Below are positions 10,619-21,414 of a stretch of 64,000 nucleotides of DNA, in pieces. The notes under the pieces were generated by a model. The model worked only from the letters and a program-made list of their open reading frames with translations. It was not told where the DNA came from and made no database searches. This DNA is from Ottelia alismoides. Its lineage: Eukaryota > Streptophyta > Magnoliopsida > Alismatales > Hydrocharitaceae. A program made the position numbers and the translations under genes. Each line of letters opens with the position of its first letter. Position 1 is the first letter of the stretch. Where the stretch lies: assembly GCA_037367405.1 (NCBI GenBank), contig JAZKJV010010129.1, positions 310,001 through 374,000 of the forward strand. The letters run 5' to 3'.

Positions 10619-13004
10619 ATGATCACACATTAATGAAATATGAGTTATTTATTTCTTCGTCTAAATTGAATGTTTTACACTTAATTAAAAGTCCACGAAT
10701 ACAATTAGGGTGCTATGAGTGTCTTTATATCAAACAATTGTTTATTTAAAGTAGATCATATAGGATAATTGAGGATTGTAAATTGAAAGAGTTAGATCGA
10801 GGACACAACCGATATCATAAAATGATGTTCAAGAATGATCTTCGATCCGTTTCTCTAAATATTGATTTTCGATTTACCTCGTGATATAGGGCCTATGCAT
10901 ATGAGGAGGTGTCAGATTAGTCAAGTCAAAGTATTCAGCAAAAGTCCAAATGTTGATTATGTCAAATTGATGAAAGAGGTCAAATGTTGACCTTGAGTCG
11001 AAGAGTTGATTTGACAAGATTGAAATAGAGATGCTAAAGGCTTGAATCGTATATTATCACGAACCAATATGCATGCTTTGATCAAAGATATATATCTATA
11101 TGTCTAAGTATATACATTTGGCAGATCAATAAGTTAATGGCATAAACAAGGTTCTATGTACCGACACGTTGGTGTACATATGAGGAGTTATGAGATGTAT
11201 GATCTCTCGAAGGAATCATACAGGTTCGTGTTCTATGAATCGGGAGAAGAGCTTACTCGTGAAATATTAGGGTCATACTGAATTTTATGAATTATCATCT
11301 TGTTTATAAAATAAGACTACAATTCAGAAATATTAAGATATACTTTTGAAAAACATATGATTGATATTATCGCATAACGATTGATTAAAAAAACATATTG
11401 ATATAACCTCGAAGAAGACATTTAAACAAGAGTTTGAACTTCGATCTTAAATAAATGTCTTCCACTATGTAGGATGCTTGAGTATTAAGAATATTTTGAG
11501 TTAAAGTGATCATAATAGATTGTACTCTATGACACTTTCATTCCGCAAGAGTGATGAAATCATGTGCATTTTAATGACTTTGTTTTATGATTATATGATT
11601 GAGAATTAATTGGATTAAATCTCATATCATAGACCCATTTCTAGATCCAAATTTGGAAATGAAAATCGAATCAAATGGAAATAGATTCAAACGGTTATGC
11701 CCATAAATTGTTTAAGCCATGATATTGGATATCAAGTAATTATATGTGGATAGTATAATCTCCATGATATTATTTTCAAGTATTCATGAATGCTACTCAC
11801 GAGTCCTAATTAGATTAGAATTCATACATTGAAATATCAATATCATGATAATAAATTTTATTATCATGGATATGGGAATATATAGATATGATTCAAATAT
11901 AGGTTATTAATTAATACGGACATGTAGAGTCATAATAGTTAATGTTTATATGGATTATATTCATATGCATATATTTAAGACATGCAAATATGACTCGTAT
12001 AATTAAATGTGAATTAGATCTACTAAATTTGGGATAATATATTGGATTTATTTGTTGGGAGGATGATTTTATAAATATCTCAAATTTGATATTTGTAATT
12101 AAATTTCAAGCAATATTAATCAGGAGATAAAACTAAATATCAAGTCCTTAATGGAATTGAAATAAGATAGCCAATATGGTGGGTCCACCATGGATGCCCA
12201 CCGTATTGGTTAGAGGACCAATTTGTTGGCCTCTTCCCTTTTTATTTACAACTCATATTTGATTTTAGTTTTGTTAGATAATGTTGGTTAGTTGGTTAGG
12301 CAATATTTTGAGCATTAAAAATCCATCGTACCCATCCAAAGAGAGATAAGGGGCCACATTTATGGATGTCCCCATGGGGATTGGGACTCTCCATGGACGT
12401 CCGCCGTTGTATTTAATGAGGATCTTGGCCTCTCTCCCCATCCATTCATTCAATTCCCAAGTGTTCTTTTCTAAAGTCTTGAAGAGAAATCAGAAGAGAA
12501 GAGTATCTTTACATGGTTGTCCCCCATCATCTAATATAACAAACCCCGCCCATATTGCCTCATCTTCTTCTATATTGGCTAGACCAATCACGAGAGGAGT
12601 TTTCTTCTTCCTCGTACTATGTATATGTGAAGACAGACTTGATTGCATGCGATGAAATCAGGAGGTAGAGATCATTTGATCTCTGTTTGTGTGGACTACT
12701 TGGTGGATAAGATCTCTCAAGTTCGTGGGGAGCAACGCGAGTCATCGTCATGCCCGCAGGAGAAAGCATCATCAGATCGACTTGATTAAGGAGATCTCTT
12801 CTTTTGAAGACTCGCGCTTTAAAAAGTACTCCTAAATATTCTTGTGATTATACAAAACGATTCAGAAAATATTTCTTATACCATGTAGTTTCATATTTGT
12901 AATTAAATTGTGTTATGCAATTGGATCGGTACGATGAACATCTTTTACGAATTTGATTCGTTTATTTCATGTTTCTATGATGTATGAGGAAATACCTCCC
13001 TTTA
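10619..13004 (+). repeat. Diverged A-family LTR (L)
   Basis: Colinear with the A LTR: the 'ACAATTAGGG' block (10699), the 'GTATATACATTTGGCAGA' block near 11110, the promoter-side blocks and the terminal 'CTATGATG' stretch all occur in order. The first part is missing, apparently because B is inserted there. It ends TTTA (from TTCA) at 13004, against a minus-strand copia (H). A 13-bp stem sits at 12171-12209. No coding sequence is seen. Confidence 0.75.
12171..12209. promoter_or_regulatory. U3 hairpin of LTR L
   Basis: Arms CCAATATGGTGGG (12171-12183) and CCCACCGTATTGG (12197-12209) pair with one G-U wobble around a 13-nt loop. It occupies the same place as the A hairpin relative to the following 'CCAATTT' block, but its sequence is different. 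Confidence 0.7.
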
Positions 13005-13698
13005 GTTTCCTCATCAATTTTTCGATTGAGCGGTGTTCACATAGAAACATCATTATACACATACTCTTAAGTAAAAGGTTGACTTTTATCATTTGATCCA
13101 TTTTCATGTTTCCTAGATACCCTGTATCATGTACCACAAATCATAAGCACATAAATAGCAAGAAAAAACTCGGAAATCACATTCATTTTTTCCCTAAAGT
13201 TATTATAGGGAGACAAAGCATACCATGCTCAAGTACACACTTTCTCATGGTGCAAACATTCTTATTCTTTCTAATGGATATATATTTATTATAAAAACTC
13301 ACTTCAAAATCCTTCTTGAGCAAACTACAACAGATATGAGATTTTGTCATATTCCTAATGTACAATACATCATGAAATGTCACAATACTATTTCCTAAAT
13401 GAAGTATATATGTCTCAATACCTTCAATATCCATGTATCATTCCAAATGAAGATCCTATGTTCTCCTTGCTCCAGCTCATTTAAGCCCACTAGTCCCTCC
13501 TTTACTTTCGCAATATAGCGAGTTGTATCACATTTGCTTTTTCATCTTCCTCGACCTCAAAGATCTCAACTTTTAATCTTTACTTCGAGAAATCTTGCTT
13601 AATTACTAAATGTGTAGGTGGGTCTTCATATTCTTAATGGATCCATTCATCCTCAAAGATGCGACAACCATGTCGAAATACAGCAAGGGCCTCCTAGA

Positions 13699-14358
13699 TA
13701 GGGACGAAATCGTGAATTTTACCAAGGGGCCAAGTATATTGATATCATGTATGCTCAACATGAAAATAATATTGTATTTTCAAATGATATTTTAAAGTAG
13801 AGTTAATAATTTTAAAATACTTTTTAAATTGTAATAAGCTTGCAATTTAAATCTATTATTAAGGCTGGATTTCTAATATATTATTATTTTTAATCACGAT
13901 TCCTTACATTTTGATAAATCTAATAATTTAGGCCTCTAAATTTGTCTCAAAAGATTAAATTATAAAGTGAAAGTTTATAACAAAAAGTTCATGAGTAGAA
14001 GGAAATAACAAAATTTTTTATTTACAAGAAATGCTAGAAATAATGGGAAGATAAATGAGCACGATTATAATTTTATATCAAATTATACTTATAATTTCAA
14101 GATTTTAGAAGTGATTGGGTAAAATATATAAAAGAAGTTAAAATTGTGGAAGGTGAGATTCGAACCCTAGTCTTCAAAATAAAAATCCAACCGCTATACC
14201 AATTAACTATTAATTAATTTTAGAACTTTTCTCTTACCACAACATATATTATAGAATTAAAGAAGGATCCTATTAAAAATTATAACATTGCACACTTGAA
14301 ATACAATAATCAAAGAGGGACCATAGCCCCTCCATCATATATATTGGTTCCGCCCCTG
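13699..14358. mobile_element. hAT-type non-autonomous transposon, 660 bp
   Basis: Inserted in the gag of H. It is flanked by an exact 8-bp duplication CTCCTAGA (13691-13698 and 14359-14366), the hAT signature. Termini TAGGGACGAAATC and, in complement, CAGGGGCGGAACC agree at 8 of 13 positions, the differences being transitions. The interior is AT-rich and has no transposase, so mobility would have depended on a partner. It contains a tRNA-like stretch (about 14150-14206). Confidence 0.75.
14150..14206 (-). other. tRNA-like pol III promoter relic inside the hAT element
   Basis: On the minus strand, TGGTATAGCGGTTGG resembles a tRNA A box and, about 20 nt later, GGGTTCGAATC matches a B box. The spacing is shorter than in a normal tRNA and no acceptor stem closes, so this is a relic or coincidence, not a tRNA gene. 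Confidence 0.35.
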
Positions 14359-14660
14359 CTCCTAGAGTGGTTATTTGCATCTTCTCTGGAATCATGCAAT
14401 CATCAAATACTAGGTATTTGACCATCACAATTATTTTTATTCGTGTGCTCTAGGATGCTTTCAGATGTCTTCACTCTACATGAGTTGTACTTGTGTAGAA
14501 GAGCTTGATACTCACTTTTGATTTGGCACAATACTTGTCATTTACCGCCTCCCAATGCTCGCATGTTGATTTACATCACTCCCCATGGTTCCTAATTAGT
14601 ATTATTAAGGTACTCAACTTTCTCCACTTTGGTGAAAGATTTTGCTTGTCATCTTGGATC

Positions 14661-16043
14661 TAATTAAATAAATATAAATCAAATGTCAAAACTATGCAAT
14701 TCAATGTTAACATGCAATGATACATGATTATGTAATCAAAAAAGAAGTTTAAGCAAGATCTTGCATGCAATTTAAACAAATAAGTTTAATGATAGTTATA
14801 CCAAATAATTAAGGTGAAAACAACATTTAAAAAAATAGAATCAAAGTGATATAATAAGTCGGTTCTATCCTTTTTCTATTTAAACTTCTATTTTTGATCG
14901 ACAATCACAACCAAATCACTTCCAATTTTTAAGAGGGTGATAAGTGATTGAGATCATATATGTCGACAAATGAGTTTTTATTTATTTATTAAATGCTGGC
15001 AATAAAAAATAAATCTATAACAAATTAAATGACAGTTGAAGCATTAGTCGTCAACAAAAAAAAAGTTTCAAATTAATGTAATAAAAGACGATCAACAAGA
15101 ACTTAAACAAATTTTGTTATTTAACCAAAAAAACTTTTAAGAACAGACTTGCAATTTTATCCTGAGCAATAGATTGAGATAATTAATTAAGTGAAATGCT
15201 GCAACCACAACATCCTACTTGGTCTAATAAAAGTGTTTTTTAACAAACACAACAGATTCCAAGAAAACCAACCATATTCCATAAGCAGACTACCCCTAGC
15301 TTGTTCAGACTTAACTAAAAAGGATTAAAGATGGAAACATGATGTCCCTCATTCTAGCCAAAGTTTTCTTCTAGAGCCGACAAAATCAACGGTTTTATGT
15401 CTTACTTATAAATTATTCAATCCAATACATATCGATAATGAGCCTGTTTCAAGCAGTAAATCATTTGTATACTGTCTCCCTAGACAAATAATCCCATCCC
15501 TGCATGGATAACCTCAGCATCAAGTTAGCTTGAACCAGGATTTTGTGATGGAAATTTTGATACTTGGTTTCATTGACCTCGATTTTTTTCTTAAAAAAAA
15601 GCCTTAATGTAAAAATGCTACAAGATAGATATAAAATTTTCCAATGCTTTTATTTTGCCTCGAAGATGTATAATATAATTGGTAAAATCAAAACTGACTG
15701 GAAGTTTCTCAAACAGAGAACGATGACGTTTGTTTCCACCTTGTTCAAAACTAAGACCTACCAAACACTTCCCTCCGAATAAAACTAAGCTCCGTATGCA
15801 CTTCCTCGATGAGATTGCAGAAAAAGAATGCACTTCATTGTTCAAACAATCCACCAGACAACCAGAAATAGTTGCTACAGATGGTAAGAACTAAATTTAA
15901 TGAGCAGCAAATGGATGACTCTCAAATTAATCGATCACATATATTCTTGTACTATTAATCACAAGCTGAGCCTTAAACCACCCCACAAATGCGTTAAGCA
16001 AATATTTAACAGCCCCTAATGACCCCAGAGATCTAAATGGGCC
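14661..16043. other. Unassigned AT-rich DNA
   Basis: No recognisable coding sequence, LTR end or terminal repeat. The left few hundred bases may be the lost leader of copia H. Two overlapping short frames on opposite strands (15564-15782 and 15618-15854) have no domain and are probably chance. Confidence 0.6.
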
Positions 16044-17560
16044 TTCCCAAAATTCGGGCCTTCCTCGCCCTCTCTTAGTCAGCTCAACATCCCAAAACTC
16101 TCATCTCCTCACCAGTGCATCGGCTCACCTCCTTTGCAAATGGTCAAACCACCGTAAGTGATTTTCTCGCATCTTATCAATGATTAGAGCTACACCAACT
16201 TCCCTTCTGTTGCATCATTCCGAACCCAATCTTTATGTGTGTGTTCACACATCCACCTTAGCATTTTCATTTCAGCTACCGCCATTCTCTGCACATCATG
16301 GTTCACAAGCCAACATTCAGACTCATAGAGCATATCAGGTCTCACGGCTTCTTTGTAAAAATTTCCTTTGATTTTCAAACGAATTTTCTTATCACAGAGA
16401 ATAGTAGAGGTTCCTCTCCAATTTGTCAACATGCATTTATTCTATTAATAAAATCTCCATCAATTTCTCCATCATGTTGCGAAATATATCCCAAGTATCT
16501 AAAAGAAATTCTCTTTTGAATGTTATCATTGTCAATCTTTACCTCGATTCATTTATCAATGCTTCCATCAAAAGTGCACTCCATATATTCGGTATTAACC
16601 CTATTTATACGAAATCCTTTAGTCTCCAATGCATGTCTTCTTTCAGGCCTCAAGCTTCTCATTACTCCATCTCTGGTCTCATCAATCAATACAATATCAT
16701 ACACCAAGGTATCTTATCCTGAATGTGACTTGTCAACTCGTCCATAATGAAAAAAAGGAATGTACTCAAAGCTGAACCCTGATGCAGACCAATGTTGATG
16801 TCAAAATAATCAGTCTTCCCAGACTTTATCCTTACACAAGATGAAGCCCTATCATACATATCTTTTATGAGGTTAATGTATAGGATATGTACTTGTCTCT
16901 TCTTCAAAACTCTCCACAATATCTCTCCTGAGACATAATCATAAGCATTCTCCAAATCAATAAAAATCATATGGAGTTTCTTCCTTTTAGCTCTATAAAT
17001 CTTCATTGGTCTCCTCAACAAATGGATGGCTTCAATAGTTGAGCGACCTAGCATAAATCCGAAATGGTTTTCTTTTACTTAAGAAACTTGCCTCAACCTT
17101 CTTTCAATAAGACGTTACCAAATTTCCATAGTGTGGCTGATCAGCTTGATACCTCTGTAATTTGAACAAATTTTGAATGTCTCATTTGTTCTTATAAAGA
17201 GGCACCATGATGTTTCTCCTCTAATCTTCTAGCATTTTCTTGCTTTGCCAAATAACATTGAATAAATTTGTAGCCCAATCAAACCACACTCACCTAAAAC
17301 TCTCCAAACTTATATAGGAATCTTATCAGGTCCTACACCTTTCCTAGGTATCATAACCTTCAAAGCCTCCTCTACTTCATTTCTTTGTATTCGTCTATAG
17401 CTTGCACGATTCAAGTAACTTTCACTACTAACTAGATCTCCCAAAGTGATCTCTCTAATTCCTTCTCCAATGAAAAGCTTATAGAAGTACTGCTTCCATC
17501 TAGTCTCTATATCCTTCTGAGTAACAAGCACATGACCTTCCACATCCTAAATTAATATTT
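16044..17560 (-). pseudogene. RTE-clade LINE fragment N1
   Basis: Non-LTR retrotransposon of the plant RTE type, reading leftward. From 17543 the linker between endonuclease and RT is present ('DIETRWKQYF', 'RIQRNEVEEALK', 'VGPDKIPI'). The RT follows (17054-16686: 'GRSTIEAIHLLRRPM', 'FIDLENAYDYV', 'GLHQGSALS', '[10 protein letters not shown]'). The catalytic Phe/Tyr-Ala-Asp-Asp is lost in a small deletion after 'PWCM'. The C-terminal region (16432-16190) has 'RINACMLTNWRG', 'YKEAVRPDMLYE' and 'KMLRWMCEHT'. The 5' endonuclease and the usual TTG-repeat 3' tail are both missing. Its relative N2 (35755-36790) keeps the active site. No TSD found. Confidence 0.88.
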
Positions 17561-18669
17561 ACTGGCACATCATTGAATAAAGTGCATTTGATTATATGCC
17601 TGAGAAGCATTAGAGTCCCCTTGCCAATAAAAATATGAAAGAGATGTCTATAAATCATACTTAACAACTGAGGAATATATTAGGTTAAGTCTTTAAGAAA
17701 AACGGTAAGAAAAGAAATATTTCAGTAAGCTGTATAATAGGACGGAGGCTGTTGATATCACTCCAGACACTGATGAACGCATATTAATGCCTATTGACGA
17801 TATTAAGACATAAGATGTAATGAGATGAAGGCGAAACATTAGGTGAACTTTGGAGAAGAGGTCGCATGTTTTGTATAGCAACCTTACACTTGTGAGGACT
17901 GCATCTAAACTAATAAGCTACTTTGACAAGGGCCAGCTTCATATCAGTGTCTTTGTACAATGGTTATGAATAAATTGCAAATGAAATTAAAATTAGCTGC
18001 CTTGAAACAATCTCTTTGCAAATGGCAGTTTCGAAATGTGAAGTAATGTCAATAGGAAGCTCGAATATCAAAGGGAAGCAAAAAAACGTAAGGTCTTCGA
18101 CAATAGAACAAAAATAAATATGTCAAACGTGTGTTTGGTATGTAGGAGACATGGTATAAAGTAAAAATTTAAAGAAATTTCTAACAAGGGGCAAGATGGA
18201 AGTTTATTTATTTTTTTAACAGTGTCAAGAATAACTATAGGTAAAATACGAGGAGTTAGAGAACCAAATACAAGATGAAGTTTCAAGAGAATTGAGAATT
18301 TACTTGTACATATGGGACATTCAACCCCTAAATAGCCCATGAAACTTTGCACAAGAATAACTAAGGATGTGTAAGAGTCTCTTACCATATTCTAACGAGA
18401 GAAACGATGCTAAAATCTAACAGCTTCATCATCATATTCACCAGACTATGCAGGATGGAAGTTCTCTCCATGGCTTTTACTTTGGCATGAAAGCCATGTT
18501 CGAGAAACTGCATATCGTAAAAACTGCATAGCTACGATATGCAGATGTCTAAATCAGAAGACACATGGCTACACATATTGTAATTAGCATATTCCTTTTG
18601 AACCTTGAACTGATATATATGATTCGACTAGTGACACTATGACCGCAGCCCAGTCGTTATATAATATAT
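17561..18669. other. Unassigned DNA with a short perfect hairpin
   Basis: I see no recognisable domain. The longest frame (minus, 18068-18388) is hydrophobic with no family resemblance. The only structure noted is a 12-bp inverted repeat, CTGCATATCGTA at 18508-18519 and TACGATATGCAG at 18533-18544, with a 13-nt loop. Confidence 0.6.
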
Positions 18670-18689
18670 GCTTTCATTACTAGAGGCAA

Positions 18690-19960
18690 AAGGATTCATT
18701 CAAACTTATGGAGTGGAATACTTCGAGACGTTTTCTCCTATAGCTAGGATGGAATCAATTTGTACTATTCTCTCAGTTGCAGCCAACAAGAATTGACCGA
18801 TCTTTCAGCTTGATGTGAAGAATGCCTTTTTATATGGTGACCCCTCAAGGAGGAGGTCTATATGATGTAGCCATCAGGTTACTCCGTCGAGGGAGAGCAT
18901 GTGTGCCAATTTCGTAAAGTCGTTTATGGTCTAAAGCAGAGTCCACGAGCTTGATTTGACAGGCTTACCACTGAGATCATCTCTCTTGGCTTCCGCGGGA
19001 CGACATCTAATTATTCAGTGTTCATTAGATGACGATCCACTGGCATTGTGATACTGACTGTCTATGTTGATGATATGGTGGTTACTAGTGATGATGAAGC
19101 ATGCATTCTAGATACCAAGGCCTTTCTCTAGAAGGTGTTTGTCACCAAGGACCTTGGTCAACTCTGATACTTCCTCGGTATTAAGGTGATGCACACTATA
19201 GAGAGATTACATGTATCACAACGGAAGTACTGACTAGATATTCTTACATAGGCTGATTTACTTGGAAGTAAAACAACAGAGTTGCAGAAACATGCTACAT
19301 CCGCAGATCCTGAGTTCGAAGATACTACACAATATAGAAGCCAACATAGTGGGCAAACTGATTTACCTCAACGTTAGTAGGCATGATATATCGTATGTTG
19401 TGAGAAGAGCCAACTGACACAGAGAGAAACTTCTTTACATACATTGACAAGATGTTCTTCTGATCCTTCGATATTTGAAGGAATCTCCAGGACGATGCCT
19501 CTTCTACAGGATCAATGGTCACATTGATGTCACCGCTTATGCAAATGCAAATTATGCCGATTCACCTGAGGACCGACGATCCATTACATGTTATGCTATG
19601 TTTGTTGGTGGCAATCTTGTCTCATGGTGCAGCAAGAAGCAAACAATGGTTTCTAGATTGAGTGCAGATGCAAAATACAGGCAATGGCCCAAGTCACTTA
19701 CGTGAATACCTGACTAGTCTCCTTTCTACAGGAGGTTGGACTTCCTGCTACTACTCGTGTACCTTTATATTGTAACAACAAGTCTGCCACATACATTACC
19801 ACAAATCCAGTATTTCATGAACGGACTAAGCACATTGAAGTTGAGTGCCACTTCATTCGTGATGCAATACAAGGCAGGAAGATCACTAGGGTGCTACCAA
19901 AGAAACGTCTCTCGTTCATAATTTCCAAGTTGGGCATGATTGATAGATATAATCCAACTT
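18690..19960 (+). pseudogene. RT-RNase H remnant of copia I
   Basis: RT starts with 'GFIQTYGVEYFETFSPIAR' near 18690-18750, then '[13 protein letters not shown]', '[10 protein letters not shown]' near 18920 and the intact catalytic box 'LTVYVDDMVVTSDD' near 19055-19095. 'DLGQL.YFLGIK' and RNase H ('VTAYANANYADSPEDRRS', 'GGNLVSWCSKKQTMVS', 'HERTKHIEVECHF') follow in order. About ten stops and several frameshifts break it, many at former Trp, Arg or Gln codons. Its YVDD motif is preserved, but the copy lacks its N-terminal half and cannot work. Confidence 0.85.
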
Positions 19961-19969
19961 GAGGAGGAG

Positions 19970-20125
19970 TGTTGGAGTTATTTTGTTACTGGGCTATTTC
20001 TCTTTGTTTATTTATTAAGTCATGTAACCCTTTGTATTTTTCTCTTTTTAGCTCTCTAGGATCTCACGCTATATAAGAAACCCTAAACCCATTAAATAAG
20101 ACAAGCCATTCATTCTCTCTCAACA
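19970..20125 (+). repeat. 3' LTR of copia I, 156 bp
   Basis: Starts TGTTGGAGTT and ends TCTCAACA, with CTATATAAG at 20067 as TATA-like motif. Resembles the 154-bp LTR of J when reversed (shared GTTACATGACT and TTTCTTATATA blocks), so I and J are relatives in opposite orientation. Confidence 0.85.
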
Positions 20126-20976
20126 GTCTCAACCGTAGTAACATGGGAATGAGCCCCATTGGCTACCCTAACCGACTTTATAATGGAAGAGGGTAGGGAG
20201 GAGATTAACAGGATACCTTCTCTCATCAAATGAGTAGATGCTCCGGAGTCAATAATTCAAGCAGATGCAAAAGCAGTGGTAGAGTTGGCTATAGTACATG
20301 AAGTAGTAGCCATGTATACAATAGGAGTAGTTTCACTACACTAGAATTCTGAAGCAGCTGTATTACGTGGGAGTAATCAATGGCGGTAAGTTGGATTATC
20401 TGTCCATTGGAGTCCTAATCAAGAGAAGCCTATGTTGCATCATAGATTCATAGTCAGATACATAGGCAGTATTGGCATAAGGGGGATATGCAAAAGTTGC
20501 CCAACAATGCTCAAAGGGATGATTCCAACACTGATAGTGATGTACTATGAATAACTAGAGTCTCAACTACAACCACGACCTGACTCACGACAACAGCCCG
20601 AATCACGACCACGGCCACAACCACAACCAGAGTCACAGACACGTCCACCATGAAAGTTGTGTTGACCTCCTCTTCCAAAGGAAACAAGGTAGGCAGAGGT
20701 CTTTCCATGAGGCAAAGAGGAGGTACGGCCTGCAAAGGTCTCAAGTTCCTAAAGTCATCCAAAATAAACCTTGAGGGAAGGAAAGGTATCAAATATAAGA
20801 AACTATCCCTTCATCGTTTGGTATCATGGATGCAGACCATCAAGAAATTGATAGACTTACCATTCGAACCTCACCATCATCTGTTTGGTGTAGCAGGCGG
20901 GCTGAAATATGGCAAGCTCCTCGTACAAATTGCTAAGAAGCTGGTAATACTCGACAAGGGTGGGCTCCCTTTGAGA

Positions 20977-21414
20977 GGTGAACCAAATTCGCATTTATAT
21001 GGGATTGGGGAGCCTACATGGGTAGGTAACTTTCCTACAATCACCACTTTTCCCATCATTTTTTTGATTTTTTTGAAATGGATCCTTAGGTGATTTACTT
21101 AGAATATTAAATGAAATATGTGTTTCAAAATTCGTGTAAAACAAACATTCCTAACATCTCCATCGGAAGGGATCGATTTCAGCAAATCTGATACCGTTAA
21201 AATTTGAATGTCTTGATGGATAAATTAGAAGTCTCAAAATAAGTTGAAACTTGAATGGTGATATGGTGGTATATTATGATCTATATCCCCCAAGGATTCA
21301 CTCAAAAAATAAAAAAAGAGGAGAAAAGGGATGGGTGTAAGAAAGTTACTTGCACATGAGTGTAGGCTCCCTTTCTCCTATATATATAAATATCGCAAGA
21401 CCGTACTTGGTCGC
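20977..21414. mobile_element. Probable Mutator-type foldback element, 438 bp
   Basis: Inserted between two contiguous gag motifs of J. The ends are long imperfect inverted repeats of about 100 bp: left from GGTGAACCAA, right in complement from GGCGACCAAG, sharing GGAGCCTAC and GTAACTTTC blocks at the same order. Flanks CCTTTGAGA (20968-20976) and CTATTGGGA (21415-21423) agree at 6 of 9 bases, consistent with an old 9-bp TSD. No transposase. Long terminal repeats plus 9-bp TSD suggest a Mutator-like MITE. Confidence 0.5.

Larger units (their letters stand above)
13005..14660 (-). pseudogene. Decayed B-type copia fragment H (gag-protease-integrase start)
   Basis: This minus-strand fragment parallels copia B. 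From right to left it has a gag start near 14658 (the 'GCTTGTCAT' block shared with B at 10166-10174), gag fragments 14660-14367 and 13690-13540, then protease (the open stretch 13434-13183 reads 'DVLYIRNMTKS' and 'LKKDFEVSFYNKYISIRKN', matching B), and the beginning of integrase near 13110. Gag is split by a hAT element (13699-14358). H ends at 13004 against the LTR L. No frame is intact. The LTR and primer site expected upstream of 14660 are not recognisable. Confidence 0.8.
18670..20125 (+). mobile_element. 5'-truncated copia element I with 3' LTR
   Basis: Contains RT from about 18690, RNase H, a purine tract (AGGAGGAG at 19962-19969) and a 156-bp 3' LTR (19970-20125). The gag, protease and integrase are absent on the left. 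The right end at 20125 joins the protease region of minus-strand copia J, so I is probably inserted in J. The left junction is not found. Confidence 0.85.

Noticed and set aside
14150..14206. A genuine tRNA gene
   Set aside because: A and B boxes too close and no closing acceptor stem.
21180..21200. CTGATACC read as a primer-binding site for a further LTR element
   Set aside because: No LTR terminus follows; it sits in the loop of the foldback element.
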